DNA of 64,000 bases from Nostoc sp. TCL240-02 (GTDB lineage: Bacteria > Cyanobacteriota > Cyanobacteriia > Cyanobacteriales > Nostocaceae), in contig NZ_CP040094.1 of the NCBI RefSeq assembly GCF_013343235.1, positions 7,559,001-7,623,000 on the forward strand, read 5' to 3'. Numbering within the stretch: the stretch's first letter is position 1; each line of letters opens with the position of its first letter. The position numbers and the translations under genes are program-made. Shown here piece by piece: positions 7,878 to 16,979 of this stretch. The notes beneath the pieces are model-generated. The model had not been told where the DNA came from and did not search any database. It saw nothing but the letters and a program-made list of their open reading frames with translations.

Positions 7878-9260
7878 ATGGTTTTTTTATTACCTGGTGT
7901 CAAGTTCGATCTGGATCTGATTCAAAAGTACGATACTCGCGCACCTAGATATACCAGTTACCCGCCCGCTACAGAGTTAAGCGAAACATTCACTGAAACT
8001 GATTTTAAGTCCGCGATCGCAGCATCTAATCAACGCCAAACTCCTATGAGTTTATATTTCCACATCCCGTTTTGCCAAAGTGCTTGCTACTTCTGCGGCT
8101 GCAACACAGTAATTTCCAACAACAAGAATATTGCTAAACCTTATGTGGAGTCTTTGGTTCAAGACATCAAAAACACCGCAGCTTTAATCGATCCAGACAG
8201 AAAAGTGCTGCAAATCCATTGGGGAGGCGGTACTCCTAATTACTTGGATCATCACCAAGTAGAATTTTTATGGAAAAACATTAATCGCTATTTCAACATC
8301 GATCCACAAGCAGAAATTTCAATTGAAATTAATCCTCGCTATATCGATAAAAACTACATTTTGTTTCTGAGAGAGATTGGGTTTAACCGCATTAGTTTCG
8401 GCATTCAGGATTTTAATAGCCAAGTTCAAGTAGCTGTAAATCGTGTTCAGCCAGAAGAAATGCTCTTTGATGTCATGAGTTGGGTTAAAGAAGCTAAGTT
8501 TGAGAGTGTGAATGTCGACCTAATTTATGGTTTACCCTATCAAACCCGCGAAACATTTCAAGAAACGCTGAAAAAGACAATTGAATTAGATCCTGATCGA
8601 ATTGTTGTCTTTAACTTTGCCTATGTTCCCTGGCTCAAACCGACGCAAAAAAATATTCCTCAAGAAGCGCTACCACCAGCCGAAGAAAAGTTAGATATTC
8701 TGAAAATGACTATTGAAGAATTGACGAGTAACCAATATTTATTTATTGGGATGGATCATTTTGCGAAAACTAATGACGAACTAGCGATCGCTCAACGCAA
8801 TGGCACTCTCAAGCGTAATTTTCAGGGCTACACTACCCACGCGGAGACAGAATTGTTTGGCTTTGGTTCTACATCCATCAGTATGCTAGAAGATGCTTAT
8901 GCTCAAAATCACAAGGAATTAAAAGATTACTATCAGACAATTGCATTGGGTAATTTACCTGTTAGCAAAGGTGTCAAGCTTAGTCAAAATGATATTATCA
9001 GAAGGGATGTAATCATGGGTATTATGTCTCACTTTCAGCTACACAAACAAGATTTTGAAAACAAATATCAAATCAACTTTGATGAATATTTCTCTGAGGA
9101 GCTAGAGGCATTAAAACCACTAGAAGCTGATGGTCTGGTCAGTTTATCAAAAAATCAGATCCAGATTACAGACATCGGTCGATTACTAGTCCGAAATATT
9201 GCTGTTGTATTTGATACCCACACAAAAATGCGAGAGACAAAATTCTCTCGTGCTATTTAA
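7878..9260 (+). CDS. hemN: Oxygen-independent coproporphyrinogen III dehydrogenase
   Basis: This 460-aa radical-SAM enzyme decarboxylates coproporphyrinogen III to protoporphyrinogen IX without oxygen. The cluster motif CxxxCxxC is at Cys66, Cys70 and Cys73 (CQSACYFCGC), where the extra Cys75 is also usual. HWGGGTPNYL and EINPR are further family blocks. ATG 7878 (MVFLLPGVKF) is chosen over an upstream in-frame ATG at 7788, because the longer form would be encoded by the dispersed repeat and adds low-complexity Ser/Pro residues. Length fits the family. Pairing with heme oxygenase points to tetrapyrrole synthesis under micro-oxic conditions. Confidence 0.93.
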   Translation: MVFLLPGVKFDLDLIQKYDTRAPRYTSYPPATELSETFTETDFKSAIAASNQRQTPMSLYFHIPFCQSACYFCGCNTVISNNKNIAKPYVESLVQDIKNTAALIDPDRKVLQIHWGGGTPNYLDHHQVEFLWKNINRYFNIDPQAEISIEINPRYIDKNYILFLREIGFNRISFGIQDFNSQVQVAVNRVQPEEMLFDVMSWVKEAKFESVNVDLIYGLPYQTRETFQETLKKTIELDPDRIVVFNFAYVPWLKPTQKNIPQEALPPAEEKLDILKMTIEELTSNQYLFIGMDHFAKTNDELAIAQRNGTLKRNFQGYTTHAETELFGFGSTSISMLEDAYAQNHKELKDYYQTIALGNLPVSKGVKLSQNDIIRRDVIMGIMSHFQLHKQDFENKYQINFDEYFSEELEALKPLEADGLVSLSKNQIQITDIGRLLVRNIAVVFDTHTKMRETKFSRAI

Positions 9261-9732
9261 AACAGTCGTACATCATTGGTGAAATTTTGTAGCCTTTAGA
9301 TCCCCGATTTATTAAAGAAATTGGGGATCTAATTTTTCACCATCACATTTAATTTTTAAATAAACTTGATAAACAAAAACTTTTCATACATCTCTAAAAA
9401 GTTAGATTATGTAATTATATCTTCAGATAGATATATCAAATTTAGATTACCGAGTTTATAATAAACCGAAAAATGTGTTATTCTCAAGAACCTCATTATT
9501 TAACTAGTAAAGCTTAATAGAAGAATATTAGAGATTGAATAATTTATTATTTATTTTGCAGCCAAAAAATCGTTGAGCATTTTCATGCTATAAACGTCAA
9601 ATGGCAATTTCCATCTAATTTGTATGTAAACTCTTTTGTCTAACTTTTGGATTTAGCATTTATCCCATCTGATAGAAAGAATTCTGAATCAGAGTTGATA
9701 ACTTAGATATAAGTGAGATTGTTGAGGCAGTT
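9261..9732. other. Spacer after hemN
   Basis: Apart from the hairpin at 9298-9330, this 472-bp stretch is AT-rich and shows no gene. It should hold the promoter of the small membrane protein at 9733. Confidence 0.5.
9298..9330. terminator. GATCCCCGATTT-type hairpin after hemN
   Basis: The inverted repeat AGATCCCCGATTT / AAATTGGGGATCT (one G-T mismatch) is followed by AATTTTTC, 38 bp past the hemN stop. It is the likely terminator for ho-hemN and a member of the dispersed hairpin family. Confidence 0.65.
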
Positions 9733-10011
9733 ATGAGTATTATTGCTTGGGTAGTTTTAGGACTTTTGGCAGGTGCGATTGCTAAAGCTATTTATCCTGG
9801 CTATCAAAGTGGTGGAATTCTCTCCACAATGATTTTAGGTATCATTGGTGCTTTCGTTGGTGGAAGTCTGTTTACCCTATTGCGAACAGGGACTCTGCAA
9901 ATTACTGCGGCTGGCGCTGGTTTAACTCTTCCTGGTATTTTGGTGGCTGTGCTTGGCGCAATTGTTGCTATTTATCTATGGGGATTAATCAGAAGAAGCA
10001 GCAATGCCTAA
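9733..10011 (+). CDS. GlsB/YeaQ/YmgE-family small membrane protein
   Basis: This 92-aa protein has three hydrophobic helices and glycine-rich turns typical of the transglycosylase-associated GlsB/YeaQ family. IIAWVVLGLLAGAIAKAIYP is at the start, then a GGILSTMILGIIGAFVGG block, and it ends in an inner-membrane helix before an Arg-Arg tail. Members are general stress-induced inner-membrane proteins of unknown biochemical role. It stands alone between hemN and the manganese catalase. Confidence 0.85.
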   Translation: MSIIAWVVLGLLAGAIAKAIYPGYQSGGILSTMILGIIGAFVGGSLFTLLRTGTLQITAAGAGLTLPGILVAVLGAIVAIYLWGLIRRSSNA

Positions 10012-10176
10012 TCGCTGATTGGCAGTTATAAACACTGACATGATCGCTGTATTTTATTGGTCTTATAGTTTCCCAGGTTGAGAAGCTCTCAAACATCAAA
10101 TTAGCTCTCTGTGGAATAATCCTAAAAGACCATTCAATCCTTTTTGTAACATCATAATTTTTGGAAGTGTAAATCT

Positions 10177-10869
10177 ATGTTTTTTCACAAAAAAGAGCCT
10201 ATTCATGCAGTTAACGTTAGTGAACCAAACCCTCGTTTTGCTCAATTACTTCTAGAGCAGTTTGGCGGAGCTACTGGAGAACTTAGTGCAGCATTGCAAT
10301 ATTGGGTGCAATCATTCCATGTTGAAAACGCTGGAATTAAAGATATGCTCCAAGACATTGCAATCGAGGAATTCAGCCATTTAGAAATGGTTGGTAAACT
10401 GATTGAGGCTCATACCAAAAATGTGGATCAAACAGAGGCTTATAAGAGTACTCTCTTTGCAGTTCGCGGGATTGGGCCTCATTTTCTAGATAGTCAAGGT
10501 AATGCTTGGACTGCAAGTTACTTGAATGAAGGTGGAGATGTAGTCCGTGATTTAAGGGCTAACGTTGCAGCAGAAGCAGGCGCTCGTCAGACTTACGAAG
10601 AGTTAATTAAGTTGGCAACTGACAAAGGAACCCAAGAAACTTTAGTCCATCTGTTAACACGAGAAATTTCTCATACCCAGATGTTTATGAAAGCTCTGGA
10701 TTCACTGGGTAAGTTGACAGATCCGTTCTTTGGTAATATTAAGCCAGATGAAACTGTTGCTCTTTACTACAATCTATCTACAAACGGTAATGGTCAAGAT
10801 GAGCGTGGTCCTTGGAATTCTGAGCCAACATTCAAATATATTGCTAATCCCCTAGAAAGCCACTCTTAG
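10177..10869 (+). CDS. Manganese catalase
   Basis: This 230-aa non-heme catalase dismutates hydrogen peroxide with a di-manganese centre held in a four-helix bundle. The ligands appear in order: Glu35 (GGATGELSAAL), Glu65 and His68 in IEEFSHLEM, a Glu in AAEAGARQTYEEL, and a His in REISHTQMF. Length matches the short cyanobacterial forms. Manganese catalases are used by Nostoc-type cyanobacteria against peroxide and desiccation stress. It is monocistronic, and a repeat-rich spacer follows. Confidence 0.92.
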   Translation: MFFHKKEPIHAVNVSEPNPRFAQLLLEQFGGATGELSAALQYWVQSFHVENAGIKDMLQDIAIEEFSHLEMVGKLIEAHTKNVDQTEAYKSTLFAVRGIGPHFLDSQGNAWTASYLNEGGDVVRDLRANVAAEAGARQTYEELIKLATDKGTQETLVHLLTREISHTQMFMKALDSLGKLTDPFFGNIKPDETVALYYNLSTNGNGQDERGPWNSEPTFKYIANPLESHS

Positions 10870-11425
10870 AAGTTTGTTGAAAAGTATTTGCCTGTGATTT
10901 TGGGTACTTATTGATCCCCCCTAACCCTCCCCTTTTTTAGGCTACAGGGTACACACATCTCTCTACAAAACCAAAATGTAGTATAGCCTCCAAAATCCTC
11001 CTTAAAAAGGAGGATTTTGAGAGGTTTTTGCCCCTTAAAAAGGGAATCGGGGGATCAAACAGCTTGTACGGCAACTTTTAAAGACTTGTGTGTACACCGT
11101 AGCTTTAAAAAGAGGGATTTTTAGGGATCTAAAGCTTTTGATGCGGATCTGTCCGCATCTAACCAAAATCTTCACTGTTCCCTGTTTCCTCGACCGAAGG
11201 TTAGTGAACAACCATACTCCACTCCCGATTTCTTAGAGAAATTGGGAGTATTAGCTACATATCTCTGCGTTATGAAGGATGGACTATATTGCACTCAAAT
11301 TAAAATGGGTGTAAATCATAAGTCACACTGAAAAAGTCAGAGCGATCGCCTCTTCAATATCTAGCCTGACGCTTCTGAATTCACATTCAATTCAAAATCA
11401 AAACTAAGAATCAGGAGATTAATTT
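10870..11425. other. Repeat-rich spacer after the Mn catalase
   Basis: This 556-bp region has an outer inverted repeat (TTGATCCCCC at 10911-10920 with GGGGGATCAA at 11049-11058). It encloses a hairpin AAAATCCTCCTT/AAGGAGGATTTT at about 10993-11021. A third hairpin (CTCCCGATTTC/GAAATTGGGAG) lies at 11222-11248. No gene is evident. Confidence 0.6.
10911..11058. repeat. MITE-like palindromic element
   Basis: Perfect 10-bp outer arms TTGATCCCCC/GGGGGATCAA bracket 148 bp. Inside are CTAACCCTCCCC and a strong central hairpin. This resembles the CCCTCCCC-type interspersed repeats common in cyanobacterial spacers. I see no coding capacity. Confidence 0.5.
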
Positions 11426-12168
11426 GTGATTGTCAACGCTACGCCAAATGGTTGGGAAGTCATTTACCATCGTGCCCATGCTTTATTAGCAGCTCAACTG
11501 GCGGGGCGATGGCGATGTAAAGATGCGCCAGTAAGATTGTATGAAACCATCACTGCAATTTCTCATCATGATGATTTAGAGAAAGAGTGGGAAGAAGATA
11601 TTCTGACTGAAGCTGGTGCGCCAAAGGACTTCATGCTGTCCTCAAATGCCGATGTGTGAATGCTGGGGTACAGAAATTGGCTGATTTGGCAAAGAATGCA
11701 CTTTACCGTGGACGATGAGTAGCTCTATTAATTTCCATGCACATCAGCCGTCTAAATGAGGGAAGCCGGGGTAAGAGTTCCAAACTAGACAAACTTTTGG
11801 ATGAGCAACTGCAAAACCAGCAACGTTGGCGGAAGGAACTGGGGATAAAAAAGGAGGAAGTTGATGCAGCTTATGCGTTTATGCAGTGGTGCGATCGCCT
11901 CTCTCTCATTTTATGTCAGCAAGAACTACCTGATGATGAGCGGTTTTTAGAAATTAGCAAGGGCCCTGAAGGCGATCGCTATTACATCATGCAGCGCAGT
12001 GATAACTTGGTTGTTGTCAAACCCTGGCCCTTCCAAGAGGATAAATCCACGGTCAACGTCGAAGCCTGCGACCTTTCCCAGGTGAAATTTGAGAGCAGTG
12101 CCCAACTAACTCAAGCGCTACAAGAAGCCCCCATCAAAGTACTTGAGTGGACATTCATTAAGAGTTAA
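11426..12168 (+). pseudogene. DUF3891 family gene, disrupted by a frameshift and a nonsense codon
   Basis: The first part (11426-11659, from GTG) encodes the N-terminal DUF3891 signature (MIVNATPNGWEVIYHRAHAL, then LLAAQLAGRW) and stops at TGA 11657. The rest continues in another frame: from about 11660 it reads AGVQKLADLAKNALYRGR, meets TGA at 11716-11718, then VALLISMHISRLNE and on to 12168 (ELGIKKEEVDAAYAFMQWCD). So a shift near 11635-11660 plus a stop, probably replacing the Trp of a RGRW motif, break one ancestral protein of about 245 aa. A 143-aa fragment could still start at ATG 11737. DUF3891 has no known function. Confidence 0.75.
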
Positions 12169-12226
12169 ATACACACTAGAATTTAAGAGCAATCCAGCGA
12201 ATATTAGACAATTTATCTATAAAAAA

Positions 12227-12252
12227 GAGCCAGAGAATTAACTCTCTGGCTC
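12227..12252 (-). terminator. psaK terminator
   Basis: The perfect stem GAGCCAGAG/CTCTGGCTC is followed on the minus strand by TTTTTT, 47 bp past the psaK stop. This is a textbook intrinsic terminator. Confidence 0.85.
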
Positions 12253-12298
12253 ATGGAGACAAAAGAATCATCAAATAAAGGCTAACTTGGGCAAGAAA

Positions 12299-12559
12299 CT
12301 AAATTCTTCCCAGGTTATGCAGCCCTAAAACAGCACCCACTCCTAAGATATGACCAAAGGCAGTGGTTGCTAAAAGGGCTGGTAAACCAAAACCACCAAA
12401 AAGATTAGATGAAGGTAGTGCTGGCTCTGCATTGGGATATTTGATGGTCGATTTCCCAAAGGCAATGGCAATGATATTAGCAATAATGATAATCAGTCCG
12501 ACTGTTGGACTCCATTGCAGGGGTGTAGTTGCAGCAGCGAGTAAGGTTGAAGTAACCAC
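12299..12559 (-). CDS. psaK: Photosystem I subunit PsaK
   Basis: This 86-aa protein has the usual PsaK layout: a short lumen-directed leader (MVTSTLLAAATTPLQWSP), a first membrane helix (VGLIIIIANIIAIAFGK), a charged/proline loop (YPNAEPALPSSNLFGGFG), and a second helix ending in GHILGVGAVLGLHNLGRI. PsaK binds peripheral chlorophylls at the edge of photosystem I and helps phycobilisome energy reach it. The gene is monocistronic with its own terminator at 12227-12252. A long AT-rich promoter region lies upstream. Confidence 0.93.
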   Translation of the reverse strand: MVTSTLLAAATTPLQWSPTVGLIIIIANIIAIAFGKSTIKYPNAEPALPSSNLFGGFGLPALLATTAFGHILGVGAVLGLHNLGRI

Positions 12560-13347
12560 CAGATTTGCTCCTGAAATTTATTAATGATTGCAAATATAAT
12601 CTGAAACTTTCCGAAGCAAATTCAACAAATTACCCAATTTAGCATCAATATTTAACAGTTATTCTTACTACTTAATACAACTTTAGTGCAACGTAGTGAG
12701 TTAACTGTGCTAACTGGTTTAATTATCAACATAAAAAGCAAGAATTTTATTAGTTTTAAATTATACCTAGTTCTCAAAGACTAAGGAGAATTAATAGGGT
12801 TTTATCTATACGCAACACAGTAAACTTTCATGACAATTTTTGTGTTGCAAATATAACATATATAACTATTTAGCTATGTCAAAAGTATTTGTTAAGTTTA
12901 ATACATTTAAAATAAGCATACTTAACTTGGTGGTCAATATTTTTGCTAGTCTGTTTGCTTGTATATACTAAGAAAATCCAAAAATCTACCCATAAGGGGA
13001 TAAAGTTTTTTGGCATAGTAAGTGTGAATCTTAACTTATAGCGTCATTTTGTTAAACTCACGTTAATACATTTATCTGAATAGTTAGATATGTATAAAAA
13101 AAGATTAAAAACATATAAAATTTATCTACCTAAAGGATGAGATATAAGTATATATTTTCCTCTGTCTAAATAAATTAAATATAAATACTTAACCTGGAAT
13201 TATACTTCTGACAGAAGATGTAAAAAAATATTAGGTATATTAAATTAAAATGAATATTAATCAAAGTTTCTCAATAATTCAAGTAAGTGTGTTAAACACG
13301 AACTTGAAATAGCTTAGAGCTTTGTTAAAATCAGCAACACACAAACT
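12560..13347. other. Long AT-rich divergent promoter region
   Basis: These 788 bp separate psaK (minus) from the glycosyltransferase (plus). The sequence is strongly AT-rich and free of obvious ORFs, hairpins or HIP1 sites. It must carry the control regions of both genes and could hold a small RNA, but I see no specific signal. Confidence 0.5.
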
Positions 13348-14616
13348 ATGAACTCTACCACCGAAAAACGTATCGCCTTGATTTCCGTCCACGGAGACCC
13401 GGCGATTGAAATAGGGAAAGAAGAAGCTGGGGGACAAAATGTTTATGTGCGCCAAGTGGGTGAAGCACTAGCGCAGCTGGGATGGCAAGTTGATATGTTT
13501 ACCCGCAAAGTGAGTCTGGAGCAAGACTTGATTGTTGAACATAGCGATAATTGTCGAACTATTCGTTTAAAAGCTGGGCCCCTTGAGTTTGTGCCGCGAG
13601 ATGAGATTTTTGAATATCTGCCAGAATTTGTGGATAATTTCCTCAAATTTCAAGTAAAAAATGAGATTACATACCAGTTAGTTCACACTAACTACTGGCT
13701 CTCTAGTTGGGTGGGGATGGAGTTAAAGAAAATCCAAGAGAGTAAACAGGTTCACACGTACCACTCATTAGGAGCAGTCAAGTACAACACTATAGAAAAT
13801 ATTCCTCTGATTGCTAGTCAACGATTAGCTGTGGAAAAACAAGTGTTGGAAACAGCAGAGCGAATTGTGGCGACAAGTCCGCAAGAACAGCAACACATGC
13901 GATCGCTAGTTTCCACTGAAGGTAATATCGATATTATTCCCTGCGGTACAGATATTCAGCGTTTTGGTTCCATTGGGCGAGAAGCAGCCAGGGCGGAACT
14001 GGAAATTGCCAAAGATGCCAAAGTTGTATTATATGTAGGGCGTTTTGACCAACGCAAAGGTATAGAAACCCTAGTACGTGCGGTAAATGAGTCTGGGCTA
14101 TGCGATTCTAATAATCTCCAGCTAATTATTGGTGGTGGTAGTACTCCAGGTAACAGCGACGGCATCGAGCGCGATCGCATTGAGCAAATTGTCCAGGACT
14201 TAGGAATTAGTCACTTAACCATCTTTCCTGGTCGTCTCAGTCAAGATATTTTACCAACTTATTATGCAGCTGCCGATGTCTGCGTTGTTCCCAGTCACTA
14301 CGAACCTTTTGGACTGGTTGCGATCGAAGCGATGGCAAGCAGTACACCAGTTGTAGCTAGCGATGTCGGCGGACTTCAATTTACTGTAGTTAATGAAGAA
14401 ACTGGTTTATTAGCGCCACCACAAGATGTAGGTGCTTTTGCATCTGCCATTGACCGAATTCTCTTAGATCCAGAGTGGCGAGACGAATTGGGTAAAGCTG
14501 GCAGAAAGCGCGTTGAAAGTAAATTTAGTTGGCATGGTGTCGCAACTCAGTTGAGCGAACTTTACACCCAATTGTTGGAGCCATCAGCAAAAGAACCTGC
14601 ATTGCTTGTTAAATAG
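13348..14616 (+). CDS. GT4 glycosyltransferase, sucrose-phosphate-synthase-like
   Basis: This 422-aa protein has two Rossmann domains of GT-B fold. The N-terminal half carries EAGGQNVYVRQVGEALAQLG, the acceptor/phosphate-binding loop shared by sucrose synthases and sucrose-phosphate synthases. The C-terminal half has VLYVGRFDQRKGIETLV and the EX7E donor motif in HYEPFGLVAIEAMASSTPVV. Length matches the short cyanobacterial SPS proteins that lack a phosphatase domain. It would make sucrose-6-phosphate from a nucleotide sugar and fructose-6-phosphate, for osmoprotection or carbon export. A different GT4 acceptor cannot be excluded. Confidence 0.75.
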   Translation: MNSTTEKRIALISVHGDPAIEIGKEEAGGQNVYVRQVGEALAQLGWQVDMFTRKVSLEQDLIVEHSDNCRTIRLKAGPLEFVPRDEIFEYLPEFVDNFLKFQVKNEITYQLVHTNYWLSSWVGMELKKIQESKQVHTYHSLGAVKYNTIENIPLIASQRLAVEKQVLETAERIVATSPQEQQHMRSLVSTEGNIDIIPCGTDIQRFGSIGREAARAELEIAKDAKVVLYVGRFDQRKGIETLVRAVNESGLCDSNNLQLIIGGGSTPGNSDGIERDRIEQIVQDLGISHLTIFPGRLSQDILPTYYAAADVCVVPSHYEPFGLVAIEAMASSTPVVASDVGGLQFTVVNEETGLLAPPQDVGAFASAIDRILLDPEWRDELGKAGRKRVESKFSWHGVATQLSELYTQLLEPSAKEPALLVK

Positions 14617-14672
14617 GGCTGCAAGCAACCTAATACACTCAGATAAAATCATTTTACACAACCGATAAATTC

Positions 14673-14704
14673 TGTAGAGAGACGCAAAATTTTGCGTCTC
14701 TACA
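14673..14704. terminator. TAGAGACGCAAAA-type hairpin
   Basis: The palindrome TGTAGAGA-GACGCAAAA/TTTTGCGTCTCTACA is followed by TTTTTT, 57 bp past the glycosyltransferase stop. Related hairpins built on GAGACGC/GCGTCTC occur at 22401-22425 and 59621-59648. Confidence 0.7.
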
Positions 14705-14795
14705 TTTTTTACGGGGGCATATTTATGCCTAGATTAATATCAATATTAGAGATGATGGAAGTATACTGAGCATCCACCTTTGAACGCGAACGGCT

Positions 14796-16541
14796 ATGCA
14801 ACCAGTTGATTTCACTACCCTTACAGCTACTTGTAGCGAACTACGCGCTAACTGGCTGCCCTCGCGGACAGAACAGGTTTATCAGCGCGATCGCTACACT
14901 ATTGCTATAGCATTACGCACCCTAAAACAGCGTGATTGGCTACAGATTTCTTGGCATCCCCAAGCTGCACATATTTGCATCGGCGATCCACCACCGCGAT
15001 CGCCAGATACCTTTACCTTTAGCCAGCAACTAATACACCAATTGGGTGGTTTGGCACTGGTGGGTATTGAAGCGATCGCCCCTTGGGAACGTGTTATTGA
15101 TTTGCAATTTGCCCGTCGTCCCGGAGAAAGCGCCCTATATCATGTCTATGCAGAAATTATGGGCAAATATAGCAACGTCATTCTCACCGACGCTAGTAAT
15201 ATAATTATCACCGCAGCCCATCAAGTCAGTCAGCAACAATCTAGTGTCCGTCCCATCCAAACCGGACAACCTTATGAAACACCACCAAAACTGACTGGAA
15301 CTGTCCCCAGTTTGAGCGAATCCCAAGAACGTTGGCAAGAACGGGTAAGTTTAGTACCAGGAGCAATCAAGCGGCAATTGCTGAAAAGTTATAGTGGCTT
15401 GAGTGCTGCGCTGTTAGATTTAATGCTGCTAGAAGCAAATATCGCACCAGAAACATCTACCGATACTCTCAACCCCGACGATTGGCGACGGTTATTTGAG
15501 CGTTGGCAAGAATGGCTGCAAGCTTTGGATTCCAAAAAATTTCAACCCGCTTGGACAAAAGATGGTTACACCGTAATGGGTTGGGGTGTAGTTAAAAAAG
15601 TCAAAGATATCCAGGAGTTGCTCAACCGTTATTACAGTAACCAAATTGATCAACAGTTATTTTCTCAATTGCGCCATCAGTTGAGTCAGAAATTAAATAA
15701 TATTCTGGCGAAATTACGCAACAAAGCTCAAACCTTTAAAACGCGCTTGCAGCAATCAGATCAAGCCGACGAGTATCGACAAAAAGCTGATTTATTGATG
15801 GCTCACCTGCAAAACTGGGAACCAGGGATGAAAGAAATTATCCTTGCTGATTTTGATACAAATTTGCCAGTAGCGATCGCTCTCCAACCAGATAAAAATG
15901 CTGTCCAAAATGCCCAAAGTCTTTATAAACAGCACCAAAAGCTGAAACGCGCCCGTTCTGCTGTCGAACCCCTATTGTTAGAAGTGCAGACAGAAATTGA
16001 CTATTTAGAACAAGTAGAAGCTGCGATATCTTCGATGGGCTACGCCAACGCTCAGATAGACACCTACCAAACAACAGAAGATTTGCGAGTTTTAGAAGAA
16101 ATCCGCGAAGAGTTGATTGGACAAAAGTATTTAGAAGATCCAGGATATCGCAGCCGCAGCGCCAATGAACCCCCCAGCACCAACTTTCATCGTTACCTTA
16201 CCCCCAGTGGCTTTGAAGTATTAATCGGTCGCAATAATCGCCAAAATGACCAATTAACCTTTCGTGTAGCTGGGGATTATGACATCTGGTTCCACACTCA
16301 AGAAATTCCAGGGAGTCATCTGCTACTACGTCTAGAACCCGGTGCTGTCGCAGAAGAAGCTGATTTGCAATTTGTCGCTAATCTTGCTGCTTACTACAGT
16401 CGCGCCCGTCAGAGTGAGCAAGTGCCAGTAGTTTACACCCAGCCAAAACACGTTTACAAACCCAAAGGAGCAAAACCGGGAATTGCAATTTACAAGCAGG
16501 AGAGCATCCTTTGGGGAAAACCACAAATAGTCAGTCATTAG
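14796..16541 (+). CDS. rqcH: RqcH-like NFACT protein (ribosome quality control)
   Basis: This 581-aa protein has an NFACT-N/FbpA-like N-terminal half, a central coiled coil (about 290-430, with LRHQLSQKLNNILAKLRNKA) and a C-terminal NFACT-R domain (FHRYLTPSGFEVLIGRNNRQ, YDIWFHTQEIPGSHLLLR, KHVYKPKGAKPGIAIYKQES). Bacterial RqcH binds stalled 50S subunits and recruits tRNA-Ala to add C-terminal alanine tails, marking stalled peptides for degradation. Length and domain order fit the family. The ATG at 14796 follows a hairpin terminator, so it should have its own promoter. Confidence 0.88.
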   Translation: MQPVDFTTLTATCSELRANWLPSRTEQVYQRDRYTIAIALRTLKQRDWLQISWHPQAAHICIGDPPPRSPDTFTFSQQLIHQLGGLALVGIEAIAPWERVIDLQFARRPGESALYHVYAEIMGKYSNVILTDASNIIITAAHQVSQQQSSVRPIQTGQPYETPPKLTGTVPSLSESQERWQERVSLVPGAIKRQLLKSYSGLSAALLDLMLLEANIAPETSTDTLNPDDWRRLFERWQEWLQALDSKKFQPAWTKDGYTVMGWGVVKKVKDIQELLNRYYSNQIDQQLFSQLRHQLSQKLNNILAKLRNKAQTFKTRLQQSDQADEYRQKADLLMAHLQNWEPGMKEIILADFDTNLPVAIALQPDKNAVQNAQSLYKQHQKLKRARSAVEPLLLEVQTEIDYLEQVEAAISSMGYANAQIDTYQTTEDLRVLEEIREELIGQKYLEDPGYRSRSANEPPSTNFHRYLTPSGFEVLIGRNNRQNDQLTFRVAGDYDIWFHTQEIPGSHLLLRLEPGAVAEEADLQFVANLAAYYSRARQSEQVPVVYTQPKHVYKPKGAKPGIAIYKQESILWGKPQIVSH

Positions 16542-16544
16542 TCA

Positions 16545-16670
16545 GTAGTCATTGGGAATTGGGCATGAAGAAGAGACAAGGTAGACAAGGAAGAGGGGAG
16601 AGACTTATTCAATAATTCCCCCTTGTCCTCCTTGTCCCCCTGCCCCCTTGCTTCCTCTGCCCCTGACTTT
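16545..16670. repeat. Dispersed purine/pyrimidine palindromic element, copy 2
   Basis: GACAAGGAAGAGGGGAGAGA, a TTCAATAATTC core, then CCCCCTTGTCCTCCTTGTCC. The same layout occurs at 7692-7850 and 40760-40905. Confidence 0.6.
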
Positions 16671-16873
16671 TACTATCTATACCTCGGGATATGCTGAATT
16701 ATTCTAATAGATAGAGGCTTTTAAGCTTTGCTAATATCTTTTTTTGATGAATATTCCTGAAAAATCTGTGTTGACTGTTACAATATTGTTAAGAAAAGTT
16801 GCCCGTTGCATTTTGGGAACGCGCAATTGGGTTTTAACTCTCTTGAGAAGACAACGCAAAAAAATATTTTTAT

Positions 16874-16902
16874 AGACCAGCTGTGGGAGGCTGGTCTTTT
16901 TG
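16874..16902 (+). terminator. Isolated intrinsic terminator
   Basis: Stem AGACCAGC/GCTGGTCT with an 8-nt loop and a TTTTT run after it. The nearest plus-strand gene ends 330 bp upstream, so it may end a small RNA starting near 16790 (a TACAAT hexamer lies at 16779-16784) rather than rqcH. Confidence 0.6.
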
Positions 16903-16979
16903 TATTTAATACAGCAGTTTGAGTATTTTTTGAGCATTTATAGCTCAATAAGCTTGGGTTAGCCCCTTACATTACTATT

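Larger units (their letters stand above)
16542..16979. other. Spacer with dispersed repeat and possible small-RNA unit
   Basis: It holds copy 2 of the purine/pyrimidine palindromic element (16545-16670) and, further on, an isolated intrinsic terminator at 16874-16902 with no upstream gene on its strand. I see no protein gene. Confidence 0.5.
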
